A stretch of DNA of 5,430 nt from an uncultured Bacteroidales bacterium (GTDB lineage: Bacteria > Bacteroidota > Bacteroidia > Bacteroidales > Paludibacteraceae). This document shows, piece after piece, positions 1 through 5,288 of this stretch. The stretch is taken from NCBI GenBank assembly GCA_937911235.1, contig CALDPN010000051.1, forward strand, positions 1 to 5,430, given 5' to 3'. Under the pieces are notes generated by a model. The model was not told where the DNA came from and searched no databases. It saw nothing but the letters and a program-made list of their open reading frames with translations. The number at the start of each line of letters is the position of its first letter. The first letter of the stretch is position 1. A program made the position numbers and the translations under genes.

Positions 1-55
1 TAACAAAGTTTTTTACATTAGCTGTATTTTCTATTCCTTGCTGTCCATAATTATT
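1..55 (-). repeat. 55-bp perfect direct repeat (copy A; copy B at 862-916)
   Basis: Bases 1-55 are identical to 862-916, an offset of 861 bp (287 codons, about six RCC1 units). Both copies encode the same 18 residues (58-75 and 345-362 of the RCC1 protein), with no synonymous difference, although the units between them have diverged. Copy A touches the window edge, so the true match may be longer. Confidence 0.9.
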
Positions 56-1087
56 ATAACCGCAACCATATAATTCTCCAGTTTCAGTTAAATACCATGT
101 AGAATATGCGCTAACATCAAAGTCAACAACATTTTCTGCTCGTTTCTTAAAAATCTTTACATCATTTGTAGTACCATCTCCTTGTTGTCCATAATTATTT
201 TGGCCACAACCATATAATTCTCCAGTTTCAGTTAAATACCATGTAACACTAGATACATTCTTTACTTTTTTAACATTCTCTGCTCGTTTTTCAAAAGAAT
301 AAACAAACAATCCAGATGCTTCATTTCCTAATTGACCTTTTATATTAGTGCCACATCCATAAAGATTTTTATCTTTATCTATATAAAATGAAGTAGTACC
401 ATCACAACGTACAAAAAGTACATTATCAGCTACTTTAGTTAATGTTATAATATTACCACTAGAGCCGTGACCAGCCCCATTCCCACCATAACCGCAAGTA
501 AACAATTCCCCATCATTGGATATACAAGCCAAGACAGAAGTTGAAGCTGAAAAATCAATAATGTTTGATGCTATTTTTGAAAAAATATTCGTATTATCTG
601 TAGTTCCATTATTCATCATGCCGTACGCATTATACCCACATCCATATAAATCATTAGTATTAGTTAAATAATAAACAGCATCATTAACAGAAATCTTTTT
701 TACATCATCACTTTTTTTTGTAAAAGCATAAACATCTGTCGTAGTGCCATTGCCTTGTTGTCCATAATAGTTACGTCCTGTTAAAAAAAACTCATTGTTT
801 TGTGAAATGTAACCACAAGCATCGGCTGACAAAACAACTGTTTTAACATTACTACTTCTTTTAACAAAGTTTTTTACATTAGCTGTATTTTCTATTCCTT
901 GCTGTCCATAATTATTTTGGCCACACATATATAACGAACCAGAAGTGCTGACATATGCAGAAGTATTATTTATCAAAAAGTCTAAAAATTTTTGCGCAGC
1001 ATAGACTAAACTAGCTCCTTTAAAAATTTTTTGCACCGGTTTTTCAGCAACAGCTAAAGATTTAATTCCTGCTTCGCCTATAAACAT
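1..1087 (-). CDS. RCC1-repeat (beta-propeller) phage tail/receptor-binding protein, 3' end beyond window
   Basis: The reading frame is open from the ATG at 1087-1085 to the left edge, giving 362 residues without a stop, so the C-terminus is missing. Residues 1-50 are a leader with a KIFKGASLVY stretch (21-30), a type of short motif seen in tail proteins of Firmicutes phages. From about residue 52 come six RCC1-type units of 47-49 residues and the start of a seventh. Their consensus is LYGCGxNxYGQQGxxTT, then FxKxAxNV, then a beta strand ending TWYLTExGE. Unit starts lie near 52, 100, 147, 195, 242, 291 and 339. RCC1 repeats form seven-bladed propellers that bind proteins or ligands. In this context the inferred role is a distal tail or adhesion protein. 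The start is supported by GGAG seven bases upstream, inside the end of the fibre gene, and a 4-nt gap to that gene's stop. The RCC1 fold is secure; the receptor role is inference. Confidence 0.85.
   Translation of the reverse strand, partial: MFIGEAGIKSLAVAEKPVQKIFKGASLVYAAQKFLDFLINNTSAYVSTSGSLYMCGQNNYGQQGIENTANVKNFVKRSSNVKTVVLSADACGYISQNNEFFLTGRNYYGQQGNGTTTDVYAFTKKSDDVKKISVNDAVYYLTNTNDLYGCGYNAYGMMNNGTTDNTNIFSKIASNIIDFSASTSVLACISNDGELFTCGYGGNGAGHGSSGNIITLTKVADNVLFVRCDGTTSFYIDKDKNLYGCGTNIKGQLGNEASGLFVYSFEKRAENVKKVKNVSSVTWYLTETGELYGCGQNNYGQQGDGTTNDVKIFKKRAENVVDFDVSAYSTWYLTETGELYGCGYNNYGQQGIENTANVKNFV
63..101 (-). repeat. 39-bp perfect direct repeat (pairs with 207-245)
   Basis: Bases 63-101 are identical to 207-245 at an offset of 144 bp, exactly one 48-residue RCC1 unit. 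The shared segment encodes TWYLTETGELYG, residues 330-341 and 282-293, which is the end of one blade and the start of the next. Confidence 0.9.
207..245 (-). repeat. 39-bp perfect direct repeat (pairs with 63-101)
   Basis: This is the partner of 63-101, one RCC1 unit (144 bp) away. The 144-bp spacing keeps the reading frame, so unequal recombination here would add or remove whole blades. Confidence 0.9.
862..916 (-). repeat. 55-bp perfect direct repeat (copy B; copy A at 1-55)
   Basis: This is the second copy of the repeat, in the first RCC1 unit of the protein. Identity ends at 917, where the sequence reads T against A at position 56. The exact DNA match suggests recent duplication or recombination between blades. 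Confidence 0.9.
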
Positions 1088-1091
1088 CAAA

Positions 1092-2669
1092 CTACTCCGC
1101 AATTATATAAAAAGTACTACTATCTTTTGTTTCTAAGGCATCATAATCAGTTTGCGATATTCTAACCATGCGTGTAATATCATCGCTAACAACTGTTTTT
1201 TTAGCTTCTAATGTAGCAACCTTACCTTCAACAACACTTACTCGGTCTTCAACATCTTCTACGTTCTCACGTAAAGTTTTAATGTCACTCATGTGAGCAA
1301 GAATATCATCATCTAAAATACGATATCCCATATAATCAACATTGATTATATTTGTATCTCCAGCATTCACATTAGCAATCGGAGTAGCAGGGGCTTCACG
1401 CCACACATTACCTGTGTCATTGGATTTGAATTGCCATACTTGAGATGGATTAGCTTCTTTATTCGGATTAAACCACGCCAAATAACCAATGTCCCCATTG
1501 CTAGGCTCAGCTTCTTGATAATATACAGCACCAGCCTCAAGAATACTTCCTTCAGCATAAAACAGCACTATATCGCCAGTCTCTTGTACTATATATTCAA
1601 TCGGAGATGCAATAGTGGTTTTAGTGTTCTTTCCAGCAACTTGTAACACAATCCCAGCACTAACTGTTATGCTCTTATCTACAGCAGAATGTTCAATCAA
1701 TCCATTAGGACAATCTAATATTCCATAATGAATAGCATAGTCACCACGAATACCATATACATCAGCTACTTGCGTAACTTCACCACCGCTCTCTACTTCT
1801 CCAAGCTCAACGTTTCCATTAGCACCAACCTTTAAAACTTTTCCAGCATTCTCAACACCTTGAGCAATATCAACTTTACCGGAAATATCTTGATGCTCAG
1901 TTAAGTAACCAGCATCATTAGTAAAAGCAGAAACGTTAGTAGGTACAGTTGGTATTTCATTTTTTAATGCAAACCCTTTAGCATCTGCGGTACTTAATTT
2001 GCCTTCTAATGCCTCATCTACCTCTGTTTTTGTATAAGCATCTGTAATTCCATAACCAGATAAAGTAGCAGCTTTTTCCGCTTTATTTACAATTCCAGTT
2101 TTCAAACTATTAACATCAGCTTGCATAGCTTGCACTTGGTCGCCTAGTTGGTCATCATTACCTTCTAAAGTAGTAACTCTATCCGTAATACCAGCAACTT
2201 CAGTGCTTAGAGCTTCAAACTCAGAATATTGTACTCCGTCACTTTGTCCTTTTAAGTTCGGAGTATCAAACTCATCATCAGCAGTTTTGATGGTTAAAAC
2301 ATAGGAATTATCATTTGATTCACGTACAGTAATCACAGGAGAAACACCAGCTTCCCCCCGTACACCTTGTTCTCCGGTCTCACCTTTAGGCCCACGTTCT
2401 CCTTGTGGTCCAGCTTCTCCTTGTACGCCCTGCGGACCCTGTTCGCCCTGCGGACCTTGAGGTCCTTGAACGCCTTGTCTGCCTATTTCACCTTTCTCCC
2501 CTTGGATTCCTTGAGGTCCACGTATATTAACGGTTTCAGGGTTTTCTAATCCACCATTATTAGTCCAAGACAAGTCTCCATCTTCACTTACACTAGGGTA
2601 AAACGTTACCCCGTCAGCCCCAGTTTCACCGAAGTACGGTTTAACCTCTAAAACAATTTCATCTGCCAT
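1092..2669 (-). CDS. Collagen-like phage tail fibre / host-recognition protein
   Basis: This 525-residue protein has the modular build of a trimeric tail fibre. Residues 1-50 are a short N-terminal domain, probably the attachment end. Residues 51-110 are 20 uninterrupted Gly-X-Y triplets (a collagen-like triple helix). Residues 111-142 form a small beta module with VLTIKTADDEFDTPNLKG. Residues 150-195 look like a coiled coil. Then come the tail-fibre motif GYGITDAYTKTEVD (205-218) and a second linker ending GYLTEHQDISGKVD (254-267). Residues 300-450 form an aromatic, beta-rich domain, the best candidate for receptor contact. Residues 460-490 are a second heptad-like coiled coil, and the C-terminus carries ISQTDYDALETKDSSTFYII, a recurrent ending in phage structural proteins. 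The start overlaps the upstream stop by 1 nt (TAATG) and has GGAG eight bases before it. No intramolecular chaperone or enzymatic domain is recognised. Fibre identity is strong; the receptor is unknown. Confidence 0.9.
   Translation of the reverse strand: MADEIVLEVKPYFGETGADGVTFYPSVSEDGDLSWTNNGGLENPETVNIRGPQGIQGEKGEIGRQGVQGPQGPQGEQGPQGVQGEAGPQGERGPKGETGEQGVRGEAGVSPVITVRESNDNSYVLTIKTADDEFDTPNLKGQSDGVQYSEFEALSTEVAGITDRVTTLEGNDDQLGDQVQAMQADVNSLKTGIVNKAEKAATLSGYGITDAYTKTEVDEALEGKLSTADAKGFALKNEIPTVPTNVSAFTNDAGYLTEHQDISGKVDIAQGVENAGKVLKVGANGNVELGEVESGGEVTQVADVYGIRGDYAIHYGILDCPNGLIEHSAVDKSITVSAGIVLQVAGKNTKTTIASPIEYIVQETGDIVLFYAEGSILEAGAVYYQEAEPSNGDIGYLAWFNPNKEANPSQVWQFKSNDTGNVWREAPATPIANVNAGDTNIINVDYMGYRILDDDILAHMSDIKTLRENVEDVEDRVSVVEGKVATLEAKKTVVSDDITRMVRISQTDYDALETKDSSTFYIIAE
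1095..1100 (-). promoter_or_regulatory. Ribosome binding site of the RCC1 gene
   Basis: Read on the minus strand this is GCGGAG, with GGAG seven bases before the ATG at 1087. It sits within the last two codons (Ala-Glu) of the upstream fibre gene, so translation of the two genes is probably coupled. It decides the RCC1 start codon. Confidence 0.7.
2340..2519 (-). repeat. Collagen-like Gly-X-Y coding repeat (20 triplets)
   Basis: This is a 9-base periodic segment encoding 20 consecutive Gly-X-Y triplets, mostly GPQ, GVQ, GEQ, GEA and GER. It is visibly richer in G and C than its surroundings because of the Gly, Pro, Ala and Arg codons. In-frame slippage could lengthen or shorten the fibre stalk. 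The triplets carry many Pro at X and Gln, Lys or Arg at Y, as in bacterial and phage collagens that fold without hydroxyproline. Confidence 0.95.
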
Positions 2670-3091
2670 TACACATTCTCCGTATCTTCAGTTGTATTCT
2701 TAATAGGTCCTTCAACATATTTAGGATAACAATAAATTTTAGCTGGTTTAGAAAATACAGGATTTCCGCTCCCATCATAAGAAACTCTAGGGATAAGCGT
2801 ATCCTCTAAACCACTAGCATCACTTAACTTAACACCATAGTTATATATCTTATACTTTGTTCCCACATCAACCATCATCAACTCAATCTCTTCCGGAACA
2901 AATGTAAATATAACATACTCAGCTCCTTGAGATTCAAGCTTTTTTTCTAGAATAATCTGTCCGTCATCAGGATTTACGATAGCGAAGTTGACTGTATATT
3001 CTTTACCTTTAGGTAATCCTACTATCTTAATATTACCTGTATCTCCACGATAAATTCGGATACTCCCGTTATTATCTACAAATATAGCCAT
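2669..3091 (-). CDS. Small beta-rich phage structural protein, possibly a BppU-like baseplate/tail adaptor
   Basis: This 140-residue protein is rich in predicted beta strands and has no membrane segment or signal peptide. The N-terminus IRIYRGDTGNIKIVG (11-25), followed by KGKEYTVNFAIVNPDDGQII, resembles the strand pattern at the start of phage baseplate upper protein (BppU)-type domains, where an RGDT-like motif opens a small beta sandwich. Residues 70-127 continue with YGVKLSDASGLEDTLIPRVSY and end in a PKYVEGP tail. The RGD here is part of that strand and should not be read as an integrin-binding site. The gene begins directly after the terminase small subunit stop (TAAATG) with GGAGG close upstream, and shares 1 nt with the fibre gene. 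The pairing suggests it joins the collagen-like fibre to the tail. The family is assigned by pattern only, so this could also be a fibre chaperone or another virion protein. Confidence 0.5.
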   Translation of the reverse strand: MAIFVDNNGSIRIYRGDTGNIKIVGLPKGKEYTVNFAIVNPDDGQIILEKKLESQGAEYVIFTFVPEEIELMMVDVGTKYKIYNYGVKLSDASGLEDTLIPRVSYDGSGNPVFSKPAKIYCYPKYVEGPIKNTTEDTENV

Positions 3092-3895
3092 TTATCCCTC
3101 CGAACCACCGTAGTTATTGACAGCACCTGTGCCACTATGTGTTCTATTCTCAATCAAATCTCTCAATTCATTCAATTGGTCTTCAATATCATGAACTTCA
3201 ATAGCTTTTAGGTAATTTCTCGCAATATCAACTAATTGAGAACCTTGCTCAACAGTAATCGTACCCTGTACAACAGCCTCGTTAACCATCTCAATATACT
3301 GCATGGCATTCTCGCTATTAGTCAATCTAGGAAGATTCGGCAATCTTACACGCTTACCCAAATTATCTAAGCCATAAATTTTAGCTAACTTATCAATAGC
3401 AGCAGTCTTATCGTGAAGTTTTATTGATATGCCATATTTATCTTCTTTAATACTTTGCACGCAACGTAAGGTCTCTAAAGGCAAATCCGCCCAATCTTTA
3501 TAAATAACTCTACCGTCTTTTATTTCAATAAAGTCATCCATATTTGAAAGAACCACAGAACGCAATTCTACAAGAACCCTATCTAAAGTGAAATCTTTTA
3601 TCTCGCCACGTTCTTGTATCTTGGCTTCTAAACATTGCTGTACAGCTTGGCTTTTTAATATTTTGTAAGCTTTTTTACCGGCATCCGCCCCAACAAATCC
3701 AGCTTCTTTACAAGCTTGTGTAGCGTTAGTGCACCCATTTTCAAGATATTTCATAATAAAACGCTGCTGTAATGGGGTCAAGTTATCCCATCCAGCTTGT
3801 TTCATCTGCTTGTTTTTATACTTACGTCTATAATCAATTACATGCTTACGTTTGACTTCTTGCTCGCCACCAGCCAGCTCTTCTGTCTTTTCCAT
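3092..3895 (-). CDS. terS: Phage terminase small subunit (Terminase_2 family)
   Basis: The small terminase subunit recognises the packaging site on phage DNA and passes it to the large subunit ATPase/nuclease. This protein has 267 residues. A basic N-terminal tail (12-35) precedes the family signature LTPLQQRFIMKYLENGCTNA (39-58) with TQACKEAGF directly after it, which is the helix-turn-helix entry of the Terminase_2 family. The family's central part (about 60-175) contains VLSNMDDFIEI (115-125), a W-x-x-L-P segment (135-139) and LHDKTAAIDKLAKIYGLDN (160-178). A C-terminal extension (about 180-250) is helical and acidic and ends with a Gly/Asn-rich tail. At 267 residues it is longer than many small subunits because of this extension. 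The start is supported by AGGTGA nine bases upstream. It is the first gene of the leftward operon; the large subunit does not follow it, which is unusual. Confidence 0.88.
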   Translation of the reverse strand: MEKTEELAGGEQEVKRKHVIDYRRKYKNKQMKQAGWDNLTPLQQRFIMKYLENGCTNATQACKEAGFVGADAGKKAYKILKSQAVQQCLEAKIQERGEIKDFTLDRVLVELRSVVLSNMDDFIEIKDGRVIYKDWADLPLETLRCVQSIKEDKYGISIKLHDKTAAIDKLAKIYGLDNLGKRVRLPNLPRLTNSENAMQYIEMVNEAVVQGTITVEQGSQLVDIARNYLKAIEVHDIEDQLNELRDLIENRTHSGTGAVNNYGGSEG

Positions 3896-3904
3896 ATCTA
3901 TTCT

Positions 3905-3910
3905 TCACCT
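3905..3910 (-). promoter_or_regulatory. Ribosome binding site of the terminase small subunit gene
   Basis: On the minus strand this reads AGGTGA, nine bases before the ATG at 3895. It matches the 3' half of the canonical AGGAGGTGA anti-SD complement and not the usual GGAGG core. It supports the chosen start. Its first two bases lie inside the CTATTAATAG palindrome, so anything bound there could also affect translation. Confidence 0.55.
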
Positions 3911-3918
3911 ATTAATAG
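3909..3918. repeat. 10-bp perfect palindrome, possible operator
   Basis: CTATTAATAG is its own reverse complement. It lies in the expected leader of the terS operon and overlaps the edge of its ribosome binding site. In AT-rich DNA a 10-bp palindrome can occur by chance, and no second copy was seen in the intergenic region, so an operator role is speculative. Confidence 0.35.
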
Positions 3919-3932
3919 TCAAATTTAAATAA

Positions 3933-3961
3933 AAATTACCACAAAACAATGACTTCAGCAA
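3933..3961 (-). promoter_or_regulatory. Weak candidate promoter for the leftward structural operon
   Basis: On the minus strand, TTGCTG (3961-3956) is followed after 17 bases by TAATTT (3938-3933), preceded by TGG as an extended -10 element. Each hexamer matches consensus at only about three positions. It would give a leader of about 30 nt containing the palindrome. A late promoter needing a phage activator would look like this, but so would chance. Confidence 0.25.
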
Positions 3962-4008
3962 AATATACTCACTAAAATACATTTATTCACTTTTTTATCT
4001 TTTTGCTA

Positions 4009-4037
4009 TTGACAAATCTTTTTTTATAGAATACATT
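4009..4037 (+). promoter_or_regulatory. Sigma-70-type promoter for the rightward gene cluster
   Basis: A perfect -35 TTGACA (4009-4014) is followed by a 17-base spacer and the -10 TACATT (4032-4037, 4 of 6 matches, including the key A at position 2 and T at position 6). Transcription would begin near 4044, leaving a leader of about 34 nt before the HTH gene. The spacer is T-rich. The strong host-type -35 fits early transcription by host RNA polymerase. Confidence 0.7.
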
Positions 4038-4067
4038 AAATTCTGTAATTAACAAAAATATATACAA

Positions 4068-4072
4068 AGGAG
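4068..4072 (+). promoter_or_regulatory. Ribosome binding site of the HTH gene
   Basis: AGGAG lies five bases before the ATG at 4078, and this fixes the start of the HTH protein. Confidence 0.75.
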
Positions 4073-4077
4073 TTCAA

Positions 4078-4671
4078 ATGATAAGTATTAATCAACAAAT
4101 TAGAGAATATAAACAACAAAACAACTTCACATGGTCCGAAGTTGCTTCGCAGTTACAAGTCTCTGTACCTACATTGTGGCGTATTTTACATAAAGATAAT
4201 AAAACAAGAGAAAGTACATTAACTAAAGTATCTTCCATCCTAATGAAATACTCTCAACCCAAACCAGAAACACCCCGTCCACAAGTACAAGTTAAACCTG
4301 ATATGATAAAAGAATGTTTAACTTCGCCTGAGGAAATAATTGATACTTTAATGTCAGGACAGACTCTTATTCATAAAGACACTGGTAATGAAATAAAATA
4401 TTACAATGGAATGACAATTAGATGTCGCAATGGGTTACCTATTTTTATTAATAGTGCAATTGATTGTTCAGAAGCATACTACGTAATCAAGCCTAAACCT
4501 ATAATTATGGAAGTAGGTGCTTCATATGTATTACAAAATGGAACAATAGGCTTTTGTTTCCAAAACTCAGAACATACATACAGTATCGCAATAAAAGATA
4601 TTGGAGTTAAAATCGTTGACCTAAAAGGTGTTTGCGAAGACAGCCAATATTCAGTAGTTAAGGAGGCTTAA
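4078..4671 (+). CDS. HTH DNA-binding protein with two small C-terminal modules
   Basis: This 197-residue protein is probably a phage transcription regulator. Residues 1-58 form a Xre/Cro-like or resolvase-like HTH, with TWSEVASQLQ (18-27) as the first HTH helix and SVPTLWRILHKD (29-40) as the recognition helix, followed by a helix ending SSILMKY. A Pro/Gln-rich linker (60-75) joins it to a middle module (about 83-138). That module starts SPEEIIDTLMSGQTL and ends AYYVIK, the same layout as DUF2829/Tad2-like proteins (ExLxxGxxI, then an aromatic-x-I/V end). The last part (140-190) has EVGASYVLQNGTIGFCF and looks like another small beta domain. The gene is first in the rightward cluster, follows a good promoter, and faces the divergent control region. 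Its stop abuts the next start (TAAATG), so the two are co-translated. DNA binding is likely; target, ligand and whether it activates or represses are unknown. Confidence 0.7.
   Translation: MISINQQIREYKQQNNFTWSEVASQLQVSVPTLWRILHKDNKTRESTLTKVSSILMKYSQPKPETPRPQVQVKPDMIKECLTSPEEIIDTLMSGQTLIHKDTGNEIKYYNGMTIRCRNGLPIFINSAIDCSEAYYVIKPKPIIMEVGASYVLQNGTIGFCFQNSEHTYSIAIKDIGVKIVDLKGVCEDSQYSVVKEA
4660..4666 (+). promoter_or_regulatory. Ribosome binding site of the Tad2-like gene
   Basis: A near-perfect AAGGAGG lies five bases before the ATG at 4672. It sits inside the last codons of the HTH gene, so strong and coupled expression of the small downstream protein is expected. Confidence 0.8.
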
Positions 4672-4896
4672 ATGACTTTCGACAAGGCTTTTAAAGCTTT
4701 GTTAAAAGGAGATGGAATTGCTCGTAAATCATTTTCTAGCCATTACTTCTATCAGCAGACATCAGTGGACACAATACATTTTGTTGATAAAGAGGGACAT
4801 AGGTTTGGGGCAATCCATCTCTCATCTGCAGACCTATTAGCAGATGATTGGATAATCATTAAAATTAAAAGGAAACAGGATGACAGAATATGTTAA
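4672..4896 (+). CDS. DUF2829 / Tad2-like small protein, candidate Thoeris anti-defence
   Basis: This 74-residue soluble protein has the two hallmark ends of the DUF2829 family. The N-terminal helix MTFDKAFKALLKGDGIARKS (1-20) matches the family pattern MTFxEALxxLKxGxxVxRxxW, and the C-terminal SSADLLADDWIII (51-63) matches xxxDLLAxDWxIV. Between them is a short beta-rich stretch (24-50). Characterised Tad2 members form tetramers that sequester the 1''-3' gcADPR signal made by Thoeris TIR proteins, so the effector is never triggered; some relatives bind other cyclic nucleotides. Differences here are a Phe (F21) in place of the usual Trp after RK, a shorter middle than the roughly 90-residue typical length, and a basic tail (65-74). 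The position, second in an early-type cluster behind a strong SD, fits an anti-defence role. Family assignment is fairly good; ligand binding is inference, since many DUF2829 proteins are uncharacterised. Confidence 0.7.
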   Translation: MTFDKAFKALLKGDGIARKSFSSHYFYQQTSVDTIHFVDKEGHRFGAIHLSSADLLADDWIIIKIKRKQDDRIC

Positions 4897-5068
4897 GATA
4901 GAAAAACAAGTGTATGACAGCACCCTCCGTGTCAGTATGGAGCGTGCCATTCAACTACAAGAAGCTACTAAGTTATTAGCAGAAAGCTCTCGCCATATAA
5001 AACGTTTGTTAAAGTTTCATCAAGGACAAACGACTTCACATAAACTTTTAGGAGTAAAAAATGATTAG
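4880..5068 (+). CDS. Small helical protein of unknown function
   Basis: This 62-residue protein resembles no family I can name. Residues 12-46 look like one long amphipathic helix (VYDSTLRVSMERAIQLQEAT and onward to RLLKF) with charged residues throughout, followed by a short polar tail. There is no signal peptide, membrane segment, Cys cluster or HTH. The start overlaps the Tad2-like gene by 17 nt and has AAAAGGA upstream at about six bases, so it is probably translated from the same message. Its stop overlaps the next gene by 8 nt. Such small helical proteins are common in phage early regions, where some act by binding a host protein; nothing here shows a partner. Confidence 0.65.
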   Translation: MTEYVKIEKQVYDSTLRVSMERAIQLQEATKLLAESSRHIKRLLKFHQGQTTSHKLLGVKND

Positions 5069-5231
5069 TTGGCTAGTATATCAATTATGGTTATTCTGGG
5101 ATGTTGAAATCGGAAACCCAAACGCAATAAAAGGAATGTTCGCAACATTCTCTTGTTTTGAAGCTACAGTAGTTCTAGTTATCCTATCAATTATAGCAAC
5201 TGAATGGCTGTATCAGCATAAAAGACACTAA
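5061..5231 (+). CDS. Small membrane protein of unknown function (56 aa)
   Basis: The frame from the ATG at 5061 to the TAA at 5229-5231 encodes 56 residues. Support comes from GGAG at 5051-5054, six bases before the ATG, and an 8-nt overlap with the preceding gene typical of coupled phage genes. The N-terminus MISWLVYQLWLFW is aromatic and hydrophobic. After a short polar loop (14-25), residues 28-50 (about FATFSCFEATVVLVILSIIA) form a clear transmembrane helix, and the protein ends in the basic tail YQHKRH. This suggests the C-terminus is in the cytoplasm. No holin or spanin signature is recognised. A superinfection or membrane-modulating role is possible but unsupported. Confidence 0.65.
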   Translation: MISWLVYQLWLFWDVEIGNPNAIKGMFATFSCFEATVVLVILSIIATEWLYQHKRH

Positions 5232-5275
5232 TCTGCTCAACAAACTCCAATAAAAATGGACTAACTGGAGAAAAT

Positions 5276-5283
5276 AAAGGAGG
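5276..5283 (+). promoter_or_regulatory. Ribosome binding site of the last, partial gene
   Basis: AAAGGAGG is a near-perfect anti-SD match, five bases before the ATG at 5289. It is the main reason to accept the truncated frame at the right edge as a real gene. Confidence 0.75.
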
Positions 5284-5288
5284 AAACA

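Larger units (their letters stand above)
3896..4077. promoter_or_regulatory. Divergent intergenic control region
   Basis: This 182-bp, very AT-rich gap lies between the divergent terminase small subunit and HTH genes. No ORF with a credible start is visible. It contains one good rightward promoter, a weak leftward promoter candidate, ribosome binding sites at both ends and a 10-bp palindrome near the terS start. The HTH protein next to it is the obvious candidate to bind here, which is inference from position. Confidence 0.65.

Noticed and set aside
1..1087. Regularly spaced identical repeats that could suggest a CRISPR array or tandem satellite
   Set aside because: The spacing is about 144 bp, the frame is open throughout, and the translated units match RCC1 blades, so they are protein repeats.
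1367..1558. 63-codon minus-strand open frame inside the fibre gene
   Set aside because: It lies wholly within the well-supported 525-residue fibre frame on the same strand, has no recognisable domain, and is explained as a shadow frame.
1431..1646. 71-codon plus-strand open frame opposite the fibre gene
   Set aside because: It is antisense to a clearly coding region, has no SD or promoter of note, and its composition is typical of a mirror frame.
2367..2549. 60-codon plus-strand frame rich in Leu, Arg and Ser
   Set aside because: It is the mirror image of the collagen-like Gly-X-Y repeat, and its periodic Leu/Arg/Thr pattern comes from that repeat.
2669..3091. RGD tripeptide as an integrin-binding adhesion site
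   Set aside because: The RGDT lies in an opening beta strand of a pattern seen in phage structural domains, and a phage of bacteria has no reason to bind integrin.
3896..4077. Phage attachment site or replication origin in the intergenic gap
   Set aside because: There is no integrase, excisionase or replication gene nearby and no iterons were seen. AT-richness alone is not enough.
5245..5270. Possible hairpin CTCCA...TGGAG between the two membrane protein genes
   Set aside because: The stem is only 5 bp with a long AT-rich loop and no T-tract, so it does not make a terminator. It is probably just leader sequence before the strong SD.
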